Assembly: GCA_008729055.1 (NCBI GenBank)
Contig: SDUX01000011.1
Span: 1 to 64,000 of the forward strand
Direction of reading: 5' to 3'
DNA: 64,000 bases
Origin: Pyropia haitanensis
Taxonomy: Eukaryota > Rhodophyta > Bangiophyceae > Bangiales > Bangiaceae
The notes beneath the pieces are model-generated. The model saw only the letters and a list, made by a program, of their open reading frames with translations. It had not been told where the DNA came from and did not search any database. Below, in pieces: positions 21,257 to 33,045 of this stretch (its first letter is position 1; every line of letters starts with the position of its first letter). A program made the translations under genes and the position numbers.

Positions 21257-22790
21257 ATGGAGCACCTCCCCCCGAGCGCCCGCCCGCCGCGGCACGCTGC
21301 CGCGCGCAGCAGCGGTGGCGGCGGCCGGCCGTCACCACCGCCGCCACCGCCGCCGCCACCCCCACCGCCGCCGCCGCCGCCAACGCAGCCGTCGAGCCCC
21401 CGCCCTGCCGCCCGTGGCCACAATGACGACGGCGGCGCGGCCGCGCCTGACGCCGACGGCGGCGGCGGTGACGACGGCAGCCTCCTCCACTTGCTCACCG
21501 ACGCGGCTGCCACGGCCGCCGCCGCTGCCGCTGCCGCAGCCGCCGCCGCCGGGCCTGCCGCCACAGTCGGCCCCGCTGCCGGCAGCGGCCGCCGCTGGTG
21601 GGGCGGCTCCGCGTCGGTCGGCGCCGCAGGCGGCGGCTGGCACGCGCCCGGCGGCGGCGGCGACGGCCGCCTCGGTGGCGGCGGCGACGGCTGGGAGGCC
21701 CCGTCGCCGCCGCCGTCGGCGCCACCCCCCGCGACCCGCCGGTGGCGGCGGCGGCGGCTGCTGTCGGCGCCTGCCGGGTTGCGGGGGGAGGGTGGTTGGG
21801 GGGGGGGGGGGGGGGGTGCCCACCACGGGGGGGGCCGGGGCGGCTGGCTCGCGCGATTTGGTCGCGGCGAGCCGCCCCGCGCGGCCACCATCACCGCCGC
21901 CGCCGCGGCCGCCGCCGCCGCGGCCGCCGCTGCCGGCGCCACGTACGACCCTGCCTACGCGGCGGGTGGGGGAGGCAGGCCACACGCCGCCGCCGCCGCC
22001 GCCTCCGCCCGCCGCGGCCGCCCGCGGCTGGCGCGCGGGCGGAGTGCCGAGGACAGCTGGGCCGCGTCGGCCGGCTGGGCGCGGAGCTCGAGCTGGACGT
22101 CTACTGGCGGTGGCGGCGGCGGCGGGGGCGGGTCTAGGGCGGCCGGGGGGGGCGGCGGCGGCGGCGGCGGCGGCCACTGGGAGGGGGGAGGGGGCGGGGG
22201 GGCTGGGGCGTGTGGGGGGCGGGGGGGGGCTGGCGCTCGCCCGCGCCGCCCGCGAGCCCGCGTGGCTGGGACGGCGACGGCTCGTTGCCGTCGGTGTGGC
22301 CGCTGGGCGCGGCGGGACGGCCGGCGTCGGCGCCGCCGGCGGCCGCCGACGGTCGCGGGCGGGCGAGCGTCGGCACAAGGCGGAGTCTTGACAGCCGTGG
22401 CGGCGGCGTTGCCGGCGTTGGTGGCGGTGGCGGTGGCGGCGGCGGTGGCGTTGGAGGTAACGGCGGTAGGGATGGCAGCGGTGGTGGAGGTGGTGGTGGT
22501 GGTGGTGGTGGTGGCGGTGGCGGTGACGGCAGCGGTGGCGGCGGCGGTGGCGCGCACGCGCTGCTGTCGACCCCCGGCGGGGGCGCGGAGAAGCCCGTGC
22601 TTATCTTCCCGGGCCTCTTCCGCGCCGCCCGCTGGGAGGCGTTTCAGATTGACCGCCGCTGCCGCGCGCGCCTGTACCGGTGCCTCGAGTGCGCAGCCGA
22701 GGCGGGGGCGCGCAAGGGGGGGAGGGCGCCACGGCAGATGCTGAGGGCGAAGAGGAGGACGCGGTAATTGCTGTCGGCGGTGGCTGTGGT

Positions 22791-22877
<87 letters not shown>

Positions 22878-24227
22878 AGCGGCGGTGGCGGTGCTGGCTG
22901 CGCCGGCCACAGTAGCGGCCCATGCGTCGCCGACGTGCTGGACGAGGACGATGATACAGATGACCTGGCGCGGGTGTGTGGGGTGGCCGGGCCACCCTGC
23001 CCGCCGCGGCGCGCCAGTAACCGTGACCGCGGCCGCGGCGGCGGCGGCAGCGGCGGCGACGGCGACGGCGGCGACGGCCGCCATAGCAGCGGGGCCAGCC
23101 CGGCCGCCGCGTCTGCGGCGGGCAGGCGCTCGCCCGCGCTCCGCCAGGTGGTGGGTGCAGGCGGCGGCGGCCGGGGCGGCGGGCGCCCCCCACCCACCCC
23201 CGCCCCCGTCCACCCCCCCACTCTCCCCCCCTCCCCCCGCTCGCGCAAGCCCACCTGCACCCACGTGACCGCGTGTGCCATCTGCCTCGAAGTGCTCCAC
23301 CCGCTGTGCCTCGTCCGCCGCATGCCTTGCAGCGACAAGCACGTCTTCCACAGCCGCTGCGTGCTGAAGTGGCTGGACGAAAGCCCGGTCTGCGCGCTGT
23401 GCAAGGAGGTGGTCGTCGGCGTCTTGTCGCCGGCGGTCGAGGCGCGCCTCGCCGCGCGCGGCCGGGCCGAGCGCAGCCGCTACGTGGCGCGGCAGGCGCG
23501 GGCGGTCGAGGCGGCGGCGGCAGCCGCCGCCGCGGCGACCGCGGCGGCGGCGGCGGCTGAGGCGGCGGCGGCCGAGGCGCCGACGCTCGCGGTGACCGCT
23601 ACCAGCGCCGGCACAGGCGCCGCGGGGGCGGGGATGGTTACGCCGGAGGCGGCCACGGTGGGGGCGACTGGCGGCGACGGCGGCGGCGGCGGCGGGCGGG
23701 ATGGCAGTGGGGGGGGGTCTGCCGCCGCCAGGTCTACCGACGAGCTCGGCTCGGGCGGCAGCGGCGTCAGCGGCGGCGGCGGCGGCGGCGGCGGTGGCTC
23801 GTGGGGCAGCGGCCGCCGCCTGCGCCGCCGTGGCGCCCGCGATGCGGCGCCCGCCTCCGCCAGCGGCTGCCCGCGCCCACCAGGCGCGACGGAGGGGGTA
23901 GGGGGGGGAGCTGCCGCCGCCGTCGCGGCGGGCACGTCCCGCCGGCGGCACCTGCGGTGGGGCGGTGCCGACGGGGGCGGCACCGCGGCCGCTGCCGCCG
24001 CCACGCCATCACCATCGCCGCCGTTGGCCGCCGCTGCAGGCGCCGCTCGCGCTGCGGGCGCCCCTACAGCGGCGCCGGCCGCCGCGTCAGCGTCTGCGAC
24101 GGGCGCGTCGTCGGCGGCGGCGGCGGCGGCGCTGCCCGCTCCGCGCACGCGGCGGTCGGCCGAGGCCTACTCGTTTATCAGCCACGATGTGGTGCGGCTG
24201 GCGGTGGACTTTTACGGCCCAACCTGA
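21257..24227 (+). CDS. Large RING-H2 zinc-finger protein (probable E3 ubiquitin ligase)
   Basis: The RING domain at 23274-23402 is textbook. It runs CAIC, 14 residues, Cys, 3 residues, His, 2, His, 2, Cys, 10, Cys, 2, Cys, which is the C3H2C3 pattern that binds two zincs and recruits an E2 enzyme. A helical Arg/Ala-rich stretch follows (VEARLAARGRAERSRYVA), then long Ala/Gly regions, and the C-terminus SHDVVRLAVDFYGPT. Upstream, coding-like segments continue back to the ATG at 21257 (MEHLPPSARPP). They change frame in the G-rich zone 22140-22220 and again at a G-run near 22709-22715, just after LYRCLECAAEAGARKGG. Only about 22680-24227 is an uninterrupted frame with the RING. Substrate and location are unknown; no membrane segment is evident. 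Confidence 0.8.
22786..22887 (+). repeat. (GGT/GGC)n trinucleotide tract encoding polyglycine
   Basis: About 30 consecutive GGT and then GGC codons inside the RING-H2 gene. A shorter GGT/GGC tract lies at about 22480-22560 in the same gene. Length change by whole triplets keeps the frame. Confidence 0.9.
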
Positions 24228-25456
24228 GCAAATACGTCGGGCGTTGCGGCGATGGTGGGGGGGCGGCGTGGGAAGATATGACGTTGGGGGTGGGGGGGGG
24301 GGGGGGGGGGGGAGGGGAGAGCTGGGGAGGCCGCGGTACCCCCTGCGGTTTGCTTTTTTTGAGTGGCGTCCACGACGAACCCTCTCCGTGGGTGGGACGC
24401 CAGCGGCGAGTGCGTGCGTTTTTTTCGGGAGGCGGACCGCCGCCGGCGCGCCGGCCGTCGACCGATGCGTGCGCGACGGCGGCCGCCACCCCCTGCCCCC
24501 CCGGCGCGTAGGGATGCCCCTTTCCCTTTTTTTTTCGGCCCCCCCCCTACGCCCCACCGCGCGTAGGGATACCCTGTTTTTTTCTCGTTTCTCGGATCCC
24601 GCCACCACCGCTGCGCCTCCCTCTCTTCCTCGCGGCGGGGTTTTCCCCCCGCTGGCCCTGCACGTCACCTCCGGCCGCCGCCGTGCTGGCCGCCGCGGTG
24701 GGGGTCCCGCAGCGACGGTTCGGGCGCCGTACGCCCCGCCGCGGAGTTCCACCTGGCCGCGGCGGGCCGGGCAGCGGGCGCCTGTTGCCCCTCCCGCGTG
24801 CTCGCGCCACGCCGACGACCACCTGCCCGCCCGTGCGCCCTCGCACGTGACTGACAGCTCGTGCTCGCGGCGGGCCCCTCCCCCCCCCCGACACCCCCCG
24901 TGTGGCTAGCCAGCCTGGGAAAAGGCGGGCGACCACGGAACATCAAAAGAAACAAGCATGAGACGAGGCCGAGCAGAGGGGCCGGCCAGGGCAGGGGCAC
25001 GAATGAAGACGAAAAGAGAAAAAACGAGGAGAAAAAAGTACAGGCGGGTCGGGCGCCGTGACACTCTCTGTGTGAGGGCGGGTGCGAGGCCCAAGGACGG
25101 AGACGGGCAAGGCCAACAGCGGAGCATGACGACCAGCGGCGGCGGCAGTCCGGACGGCAACCCCCAGGTCGCCTGCGCGAGCCGCAGCGGGCGCGCCCAA
25201 CAGCCCACCTGGCCGCCAGCCCACCAGCCCAGCCGCCCACGCGTCCACGCGCCTACCCGCCACCCGCCCACCAAGGAAGCCCGGCCGCCGCCCTCTCGCG
25301 CAGCCCCACCCGCGCTTGCGCCACCCGCCGGTCCAGCCGTCCCCCCCCAGCCGTCCCCACCCCCGCCTCCCCCCTCCCCCCGGCCACCCCCCGCCGCTTG
25401 CGAGGACGCACCCGCGCGCCAGCACGCACGCGGGCGGGTACCCTGGCCGGCGCGGC
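24228..25456. other. Convergent intergenic region with simple repeats
   Basis: 3' flanks of the RING gene (plus) and of the proline-rich gene (minus). It holds a G-run at 24293-24312, T-runs near 24524 and 24568, and a direct repeat around cgcgtagggat (24506 and 24560). The stretch at 24940-25050 is A-rich. No domain-bearing frame is seen. Confidence 0.5.
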
Positions 25457-27261
25457 CTAGACCACCGGCGGCGGCGGCGGCGGTGGCGGCGGCGCCGAGT
25501 CAAACGGCGGCCGCTCGGGCGGCGGGGGCCCCTTGCCCGGTGGCGGCGGCGGCGGCGGCCCCCCACCCCGGCCGGCGCCATTCCCGGCACCGCCGGCGGC
25601 GGCGCCCAGCTTTTTCGACAGCGACGCGAGCACCGCCGCCGCGCCGGGCGCGCCAGCCGGGGGAGGGCGCCCGCCGCGTGGCCGTCGGGGTGTTGGCGCC
25701 GGCGCCGGCGCCGCCGGCGCGTCGGTTGACGCCAGTGGCGGCGGCGGGGGGGCGGTCGCCCCCGCCGCCGGGGAGGTGGCGCCGGCGCCGGCGCTGGGCG
25801 GCGGCGACGGCGGCACCCCGCCCGCCGTCGCCGTGCCGTCGCTGTGACCATTGGCGGGGGGGGGGGGGGGGGGGGCATCCCGATGGGGGGGGGGGGGGGG
25901 GGGCGCCCGCGGCGTCAGCCGGTGGAGCCCCGGGCGGCGGCAGGGGGGGCGGGACACCGCCCGCCGCGGCCGCGTTGGCGGGAGCAGCGGCCGGCGTGGC
26001 AGGGGAGGGGGGAGGGGGGACACCCGCTACGGGGGCGGCGCCGTCGGCCGCCGGGGCCGTTGAGACAGCGGCCGCCGTAGTCGTCGGCGCCACCTCGGCC
26101 GCGGCGGGTGCCGCCGCGGCCGCCTCCGGAGTGGGTGCCGCCGCCGCCGCCGCCGCCGCTGCCTCCTTGGCCTCCACCGCGGCGAGCGCGTCCGCCTCGG
26201 CCTTGGCCGCCGCGGCCTTCTCCGCCGCCGCCGCGGCCGCGTGCGCAGCGTCCGCCTCCGCAATCGCCTTTTCCCGCTCGATCCGCTCCAAGTCTGACGC
26301 CTTGAGCGACGCGGGCTTGAGCAGCCGCATCGGTGACGGCCCCGCCGAGCGGATAATGTCGGCGAGCGTAATGGGCTTCTTGGCCGCCTCCATCTCGAGG
26401 CGCTTCGCCTCGCGCCGCGCAATCCGTTCGGCCTTTTCGCGCTCCTTGGTCGCCGCGTCCTTCTCCTCCTCCTCGGGCAGGGGGGGGAGGAAGGGGGGGC
26501 GGGGGGGACCCTTGACCGCCCCGCCGTCCCCACCGTCACCGCCGCTGCCACCGTCACCCTCCTCCTCCTCGCCGACTGGCACGTCCTCCTCGTCATCCTC
26601 ACCGCCCCTGCCGCTCGCCTGCGAGCGCCCGCCGCTGCCGCCGCCGCTGCCGCTGCCACCCCGCCCACTGCTGCTCCCCCCCCCCGCCGCTCCTCCTCCT
26701 CGGACCCCGACACAGACCGGGGAATGCGGTCGGGCAGAGCCGCCCACTTGGCCGTCGCGGGCGTGCCGCTGCCCACCCCTCCCGCCTTGTCATCCCCCCC
26801 CCCACCGCCGCCGCCGCCGCTGATACGCTCAATCTGGGAGCGGAGGCGGCGGAGCTCCCCCTCCAGGACGTTCATCTTGGACGCCTCAATGCGCTTGACG
26901 TAGCGCTCCCGCTCCGCCGCGCGCGTCGCGCGGCGGCCGGCCAGCTCCGCCTCGAGCTCCGCGTCCGTCGCGGCGTCGACGCGCCGCGTCGGCCGCCGCA
27001 GGGAAGTGCCGCGCGCCACCCGCGCGCCGCCGGCGCCACCCGCGCCACCCCCCCCCGCCGCCGACCGTGACGGCCGCGGCACGCCGGGGCTACCCCGCCG
27101 GCTGCCGCTGCCGCCAACCGTCGGGCGTCGCCGGGAGCGGCCGCTGGCTACGGCCGCGGCGCCCGCAGCGCCGGGCACGCCCCGGCCGCCGCCGCCCGCC
27201 GCCCCGCCGCCGCTGCCACCACCAGACCGGCCGCCCCCCGCCTCCCCCCTACCGCCGCCAC

Positions 27262-27292
<31 letters not shown>

Positions 27293-27454
27293 GACGCTCG
27301 CGTCGTTGGTGGGGGACGAGAAAAAGGGGTACAGGGAGCCGCCGCCGAGCGCGCCCCGCGTCCGCACCACCGCCTCCCGCACCAGCCGGTCGCCCGTGAG
27401 CTTGGCATTGGCAAACCGTGCCAGCACCGTGTCCATCGGACGCCCGTCCGCCAT
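25457..27454 (-). CDS. Proline-rich, coiled-coil protein of unknown function, frame interrupted at homopolymers
   Basis: Starts at the ATG at 27454 (MADGRPMDTVLARFANAKL) and ends at a stop at 25457 after a poly-Pro tail. Visible parts in order: a short helical N-terminus; Gly/Ser-rich linkers; charged helices (ELEAELAGRRATRAAERERY and SKMNVLEGELRRLRSQIERI); an acidic Glu/Asp stretch; a Lys/Glu/Ala-rich coiled coil (KEREKAERIARREAKRLEME); and Pro-rich blocks (GVPPPPSPATPAAAP) like actin-regulator linkers. The reading frame changes twice, in the C-run near 26681-26690 and in G-runs at 25858-25902. In both cases the coding character continues directly across the run. Family not recognised; a WASP/formin-like role would be speculation. 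Confidence 0.55.
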
Positions 27455-28856
27455 GGTGCGGCCAGGCGGGGGGGGCGGCCCGCGGCGTGTGCGCGCCCGC
27501 CCCCCAACACTCCTCGTGTGCCCGGTGCGGGCCCAGGGGGGGGTCCCGCCCACTCACGGCACGATGGGGGGGGGTCGGGGAACCCGACAACACTGCGGGT
27601 GCACCAGAGTGGGGCCAGTAAACAAGAGTGTGGGGGGGGGGGGGGGGGGGAGACGAGCAGACCGCCCGCAAGTCTCGGCGGGGTGCCGCCTATCTCCGAT
27701 CCCCGCGACGCGACCCGCCGCGGCCGCCACCGGCGATGCGGGCAGGCGCCTCGTCGAGGCCACAATGGCCAACCGCCGCCCGCCGACAAGAAGCGACAGA
27801 GTGAGGCAAGGCCAGCAGCGTGGGGAGAAGCAGGCTGGCCGGAACGGGGACAAGACCAACGCGCGTGCACACGCGGAAAGAAAAGGAAGGACAAAGGCGG
27901 GCGCCACCCGACAGAGGTGCCACAGACACCACCAGCTGGTGGGTGCGCGCGACGGGCGGCGCGGGGGGAAGGCGGCGCGGACGCGGCCTCCGCGACGACC
28001 TCGGCGGGCCAGTGGGGCGGCGCGTGGGGTGGGCTGCCACCGACTGGACTCGCCACAGCCACGTCGTTCGGGCGGCCCGAGGAGTGGTGGGCGGGGATAC
28101 GATTCAAAAAAAAAAATGGACGTTCTGACACTGAGAGAAGTCCCTAGGTGGTTGCCAGCACCGGAAGAGGTTTAGCCCATTATTAAATACATCATTTTAT
28201 TCCATTGGGTATTGTACGTAAATCTGTGTCACAATGTAGATCAGTGCGGAATGGTGAGGAGTTACTATCTGTCCCTCGGGGCACTTCGTACTTTCGTCAG
28301 TAGATCAATGTATTCTGAAGAAAGGACATTTTCTGTATTGTGTGCCAGAGGTTTTCACCATTGATCTGGTCGGTCCTTCGGATGAGCTGCCAACCGTCTC
28401 ATTTCTCGCAGCGGAGGCTCCGTGCATTGCGCAACACGTCTGCCTCTGCGATGCAAAAGTGTCGCTTCAGGCCCCTCTTCCCAGCGATCCCCACTCACCG
28501 CCAAACGCAACCAAGTGGACCTACAGGAGAAGGCGAGTGGGCCTCTTTTGCATCGGCTCACTGGCGTCCTCCCGTCATTGTTGCGGGGCGTGCTGCGCGA
28601 AGGACAGTGTCCTGGGCCGTGTTGTCAAGAGAAAGATGGTACTGTACATTGAGGGTAATCATGGAGCTGGTCATGACCGACGACCGCTGGTGGGACCGGC
28701 AGGGCTCACACCCGCCACAATAAAAAAATATCGCGCTCTCACCCTCCCGCCCACCCGCTCCACGCCCCCCACCCATCCAAAGTTAAACAATAGACAACGT
28801 GATATACACAGACAAGGACACAAAAATAATAACAAAAGATAATTCAACAGCGCGCC
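27455..28856. other. Intergenic, two composition zones
   Basis: 27455-28110 is G-rich (poly-G at 27632-27650) and holds the promoter flank of the proline-rich gene. 28150-28855 is much more AT-rich, with taaatacatcattttattcc near 28184 and an A-rich stretch just before the zinc-finger gene stop, which is probably its polyadenylation zone. Frames in the AT-rich part have no recognised domain. Confidence 0.5.
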
Positions 28857-30056
28857 TCAAGTGGGCTTGCGCGTGACCGGCGCCCGCGCCAGTTTGTGCA
28901 CCCCCGCCAGGTGCTTCTGCAGGTGTGTCCGCTGCTTGAACCGGCCGCCACACTCGCCACACCCGTACCGCCGCTCGCCGCCGTGCACGAGCCGCACGTG
29001 GCGGGCGAGACCGTCGCTAAACGCAAACGCCTTGTGGCACTGCCCACACACCGCGTCGCGGCGCTTCAGGTGCAGCGCCGCGACGTGCTTGATCATGTTG
29101 GAGCGCTCACCAAACCGACGCCCACAGTGCTCGCACGCGTGGCGGCGGGGAAAGGCATGCACGCACGACAGGTGCTTGCGGAGGTCCCCCAGCCGCCGAA
29201 ACGACACGGCGCATGACGGGCACTGGTGCGAGCCGCCGCGACCCGCTGCCGCCGCCGCCGATGACGACGGCGCCGCCCCCGCGGTGGTGGTGGATGAGTC
29301 CAAAGCGGGTGCACCGGCGGGGGCGGGCGCGATGGGCGCAGCCGTGACTGGCGCAGCCGCCGCCACCACACGCTCGCCAAGTGCAATGGGCGCGGCCGCC
29401 GCCGTCACACGGTCGACGCCAGAGGTGGGCGAGGCGGGCTCCGCCGGGGTGGTCGTCGGCGCAACCGACACAAACGAGGCGCTGCCGTCACCCCCCATCG
29501 ACGAGGAGATAGAGGTGGTGCCGGCCGGCACACCCGAGCCACCAACGCGAGGAAGGAGGGGGGGCGGGTTGCCCAGCGGCGCCCAGCCGCCCATCATCCT
29601 TGGGACGTACGCAGACATGTCGCCGGCGACGGCCATGCTCGCGAGCGGCGCGGGGAGCAGCGGCAGCCAGATGCCAGTGGCCTGTCGGTGAAACGTGAGC
29701 GCGTCCCGCGTTGACGACGTCACCAGCGGCGCCAGCGTCGGCGGCGGTGGCGGCGGTGGCGGCGACTGCGGGCTTTCCGCGGGCGGGCTTTCCGCGGGCG
29801 GGTCTGGCCGCGGCTCCGACGCCTCGGGGCTGGGGATGCAGCTGGCCCAGTCAGACACCGTGTCGGGGCTGAAGCGCGCGGTCGGGGTGCGGTCACAGAG
29901 GTAGTTGACCGGACGCAGCACCAATGGGTTGGCCGACGCCACGTCCGCAGGCGTGGTGGCGGCACCGTCGGCAGCCGCGCCGTCGGCGGGAGCGTCGACG
30001 GCGGTCGACGGTGGAGGCCCGTCGTTGAGCAAGTAGGAGATAGAGTGCTTGTTCAT
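28857..30056 (-). CDS. C2H2 zinc-finger protein with four tandem fingers
   Basis: Probable DNA-binding transcription regulator, 399 aa, single exon. Four regularly spaced C2H2 fingers lie near the C-terminus at about residues 279-300, 308-329, 337-358 and 366-387. Each is C-x2-C-x12-H-x4-H with a seven-residue linker, for example CEHCGRRFGERSNMIKHVAA ending in LH. Spacing of His is 4 rather than 3, and linkers are not the TGEKP type. The N-terminus carries a short hydrophobic motif, HSISYLL, similar to EH1-like repressor motifs found at the start of many fungal C2H2 factors. The middle is Pro/Ala/Ser-rich and disordered. Target genes are unknown. Confidence 0.93.
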   Translation of the reverse strand: MNKHSISYLLNDGPPPSTAVDAPADGAAADGAATTPADVASANPLVLRPVNYLCDRTPTARFSPDTVSDWASCIPSPEASEPRPDPPAESPPAESPQSPPPPPPPPTLAPLVTSSTRDALTFHRQATGIWLPLLPAPLASMAVAGDMSAYVPRMMGGWAPLGNPPPLLPRVGGSGVPAGTTSISSSMGGDGSASFVSVAPTTTPAEPASPTSGVDRVTAAAAPIALGERVVAAAAPVTAAPIAPAPAGAPALDSSTTTAGAAPSSSAAAAAGRGGSHQCPSCAVSFRRLGDLRKHLSCVHAFPRRHACEHCGRRFGERSNMIKHVAALHLKRRDAVCGQCHKAFAFSDGLARHVRLVHGGERRYGCGECGGRFKQRTHLQKHLAGVHKLARAPVTRKPT

Positions 30057-33045
30057 GGTCCGCAGCAGGGAGGGCGCGGGACGGGGGGTGGGAAGAGGTG
30101 TGGAAGAAGGTAGTCACCAACAGCCTTGGGCGAGCGTCAGATGCGGCGCAGTCGGGTAGGGGGGGGGGGAGGGGGGGGGATGGGGGAAGGGAGAGACGCA
30201 GGGAGGGAGGCCGACGCTACAAGTGTGGTGGGGGGACGAGAGAGAGGGGACCGAGCGCACGTGAGGAGAGCGCTGCACGATATGCGTCAGCGTGCAGCGG
30301 CGGTTCACATTTCGCCTTATCATCCCCGCCTGTCAGTGCCTCCCAGATAATAAAGGTGCGGCGTGAGGGCGAAGAGAGAGGACCCACAGCCCAACAGCCA
30401 TGGGCTCAGCGGCGGCCGGACCGCACCGAGAGGGGGGGGGCGGCGTGTGCCCCACTGCAGGACTCCCCGCCGCCCCCCACCCGATTGCGTGGCCGACGGG
30501 GAGCCGCCGCCGTGACGGGGGCGCGTGCTGGGGGCGCGCGCGCCGCATCCGCCGTGTGGCCACGCTCCATCCGCACGGGGAGAAACTGCGGGAGCCAGGC
30601 CCAGGCCGCCGGCCGCAGCCGCGCGCGCCGCCGCACCTCGTACGGTGGCGACACGGGCGGGCTGTGGAGGGCACGCGAAGGACACGCTTCGGCGCGTGCG
30701 CGGCACGAGCGCTCGGCTCGCCAATGGGAGGGGGGTTATCGCGTGAGCTGCAAGCCGGGTGGAAAGGGGAGCAGAGTGGCAGCCGTGGGGCAAACCCTCC
30801 AACACCATCCGCCGCCACCATCAAACCCGCTCTCGGCCGCCCACGCCGTTGCGGGCTAGACGACCGATGACAAACGCTGATTGGCTGGCCCGTGGCCACC
30901 GATGAATCAGTCCCCCGTGTCAGGCTGCGTGGCCCTTTGGTGCTGGTGCGATTGGAAGGAGAAAGAAGCGGAGCCAACCTGGCTGTCGCTTTCGGGACTC
31001 CCACGGCCATGTCGAATAGGCTTGGCGATGCTGTCAAACGGCGGCTGACAGCGGAAGGTCCTGGTCGAAGAAACCAACCAGGCGTGGGCATGGGTGGGCG
31101 TGGTCCACTCACAGCACGGCAAGGCTCCATTCCGTATGGCCCGCTCCGTTGGGCTTCCATCAGTCGACTTCCAAAACGGGTTCTGGGGGGAGGACTCTCG
31201 AGTGTTCTTTTCGATCGTCCAGCGGCCGGCCTCGACGGCACGAGTGTGGTCCTCTACTGAACAAGCTCACTTGTGAGCCTCTGAGAGAGGTGACGTTGGC
31301 CGTCGACCGGGACGGTGGGGGCTCCCCGGAGGCCCGGGTATGTTCATGGTAGCAGGCAGACACAAAGAAATTCATTTATCACGGATGGAGCTCATAGCTT
31401 TTGGGCTCCACCTGCTCATCCGTCAGTCGACGTTCAGCACGCGGTCGGCAGGCCACACCCACTGCTATCGGTGGGAGAAACCGTGTATGTGCGTCCAGAG
31501 GGGGTGGGGCGGTGGCTGACGGCAAAGAGTCCGCTGCTTTGGAATAGTTTCACGGTTCCAGTCGTCTGATGGCTGGGCATTGGCCCGATAATGCCACCCC
31601 ATGCCAGCAGGCGTAAACATATCCCCTCGGGCTGACAAGGTGCATCGGGCTGCGTCACAAGAAATGGTGCTTGCATTTCGTTGACGGCACGGCGTCCTGG
31701 CCGGACGACGCTCAGCCAGTACACACGCTGCGCGGGCCACAGGAATGCGCGCGTCGGCCCAAGCGGTGCTGCGCCGCTCCCCTTCTGCTGCCCTGCACAG
31801 CGATGTTGTTTCCTGGGGTTGTGCTTCCGCGATCGGGAAGCACATCGGACATGCCGCCTTCCACGATGGCGGTCTGCGCAGCTCAGCGCGCGTCTCAAGA
31901 ACAACGCACCCGGGCCGAACAGGCTTCCACTCCCGGCTGGCCGCCCCTCTCGCGCCGTCCTCGATTCTGACGCCTGCATTGGCCAAGCCCACCGGGGCAT
32001 GCCAACGTGCAAAGGGAAGGCCGAGGAAAGGGCTGGTGGGGACTCGCCGTGTTTTCAAGACAAAACAACCGACAGTATGGTGTGTCTCACAAAAAGCGAA
32101 CGTGAGAATACTGAGACATGCAGAAAACCGGCTTTTGGACCAATGGATCGCAGCATCGCAATATTGTATGTGTCGTTTTTTCTGGGACGCACAATAGCTT
32201 CAACGTGGCTGGTCGGCAGCTTTGGCGGCGCCGTCCCCTGAGCCGCCGCCAGTTGAGTTGACCTAGCGGGTACGCAGCCCGCGCCGGGAGTAGGCACTTT
32301 GACGGACAGCGAAAGGTGTGATGGTGGTCGCTCGCAGCTACTCTACTGCGCTTCCGATAAACAGTGGATGTTGCTCGGACTTGCAGGTGTGGATTCTTCA
32401 TTGGTCCAGACGGCGACTGCATGCACCTTCACTTCCATCAAGCGTAGTTGCGCATAGATTTTCAGCGTATATACGCGGTTGCTTGTCTCTTCTTCGCCTA
32501 GGCAGAAGTACGCTTGATAACCCCTGATACAAACCCGATGGGCACTGCGCCGCGCATCTTGACTCTGTGCAACACCACATCCTTCGTCACGCAACCGCTT
32601 CCCCGACTTGTCTCCACGCCCTTTCCCCCTTTGCATTCTGCCTTCCCTTTCATGGCGGCTCCGCTCCAGGGATGATCCCCTCATTCGGTCTTGGGTAGCA
32701 TGAGCGCTCTGGAGAGCAATATCAGTCCCTGGGTTTGGCCTGCGCACCGCTACGTGCTCTGCGGCTGAGACAGTGATGCAAGCTGGGGAGCGCGTCGCCG
32801 AGGCGTCATGTGGAGCGCTCATCCTATTCTTGGTGGCGGATCCCAACAGTTGCAACAGCGCTGTGCTGTTGTACAGCGGCCTGAATGTGAGCAGCTGCAA
32901 CGAGACGCAGCCGAACAGCGTCGCGACTGGGGTGCGTGTGGTTGTGAGATGTCTGACTTGAGCGCAAACGGGACTATGCGACAGTAGCACGCTGACGTTT
33001 AGTTTTTCCTTATGTACACAGGCTGACGGACGAGGCCTCGCGCGC
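30057..33045. other. 3-kb block with no recognised gene
   Basis: 30057-30350 is the promoter flank of the C2H2 gene, with a G-run near 30162. 30350-30880 is GC-rich with CCAAT-type motifs in both orientations (ccaatggg at 30721, gattggctgg at 30879). 30880-33000 is clearly lower in GC, and several frames of 150-200 codons overlap on both strands. None has a recognisable domain or consistent codon bias. Decayed mobile-element DNA is possible but I see no terminal repeats. Confidence 0.45.
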
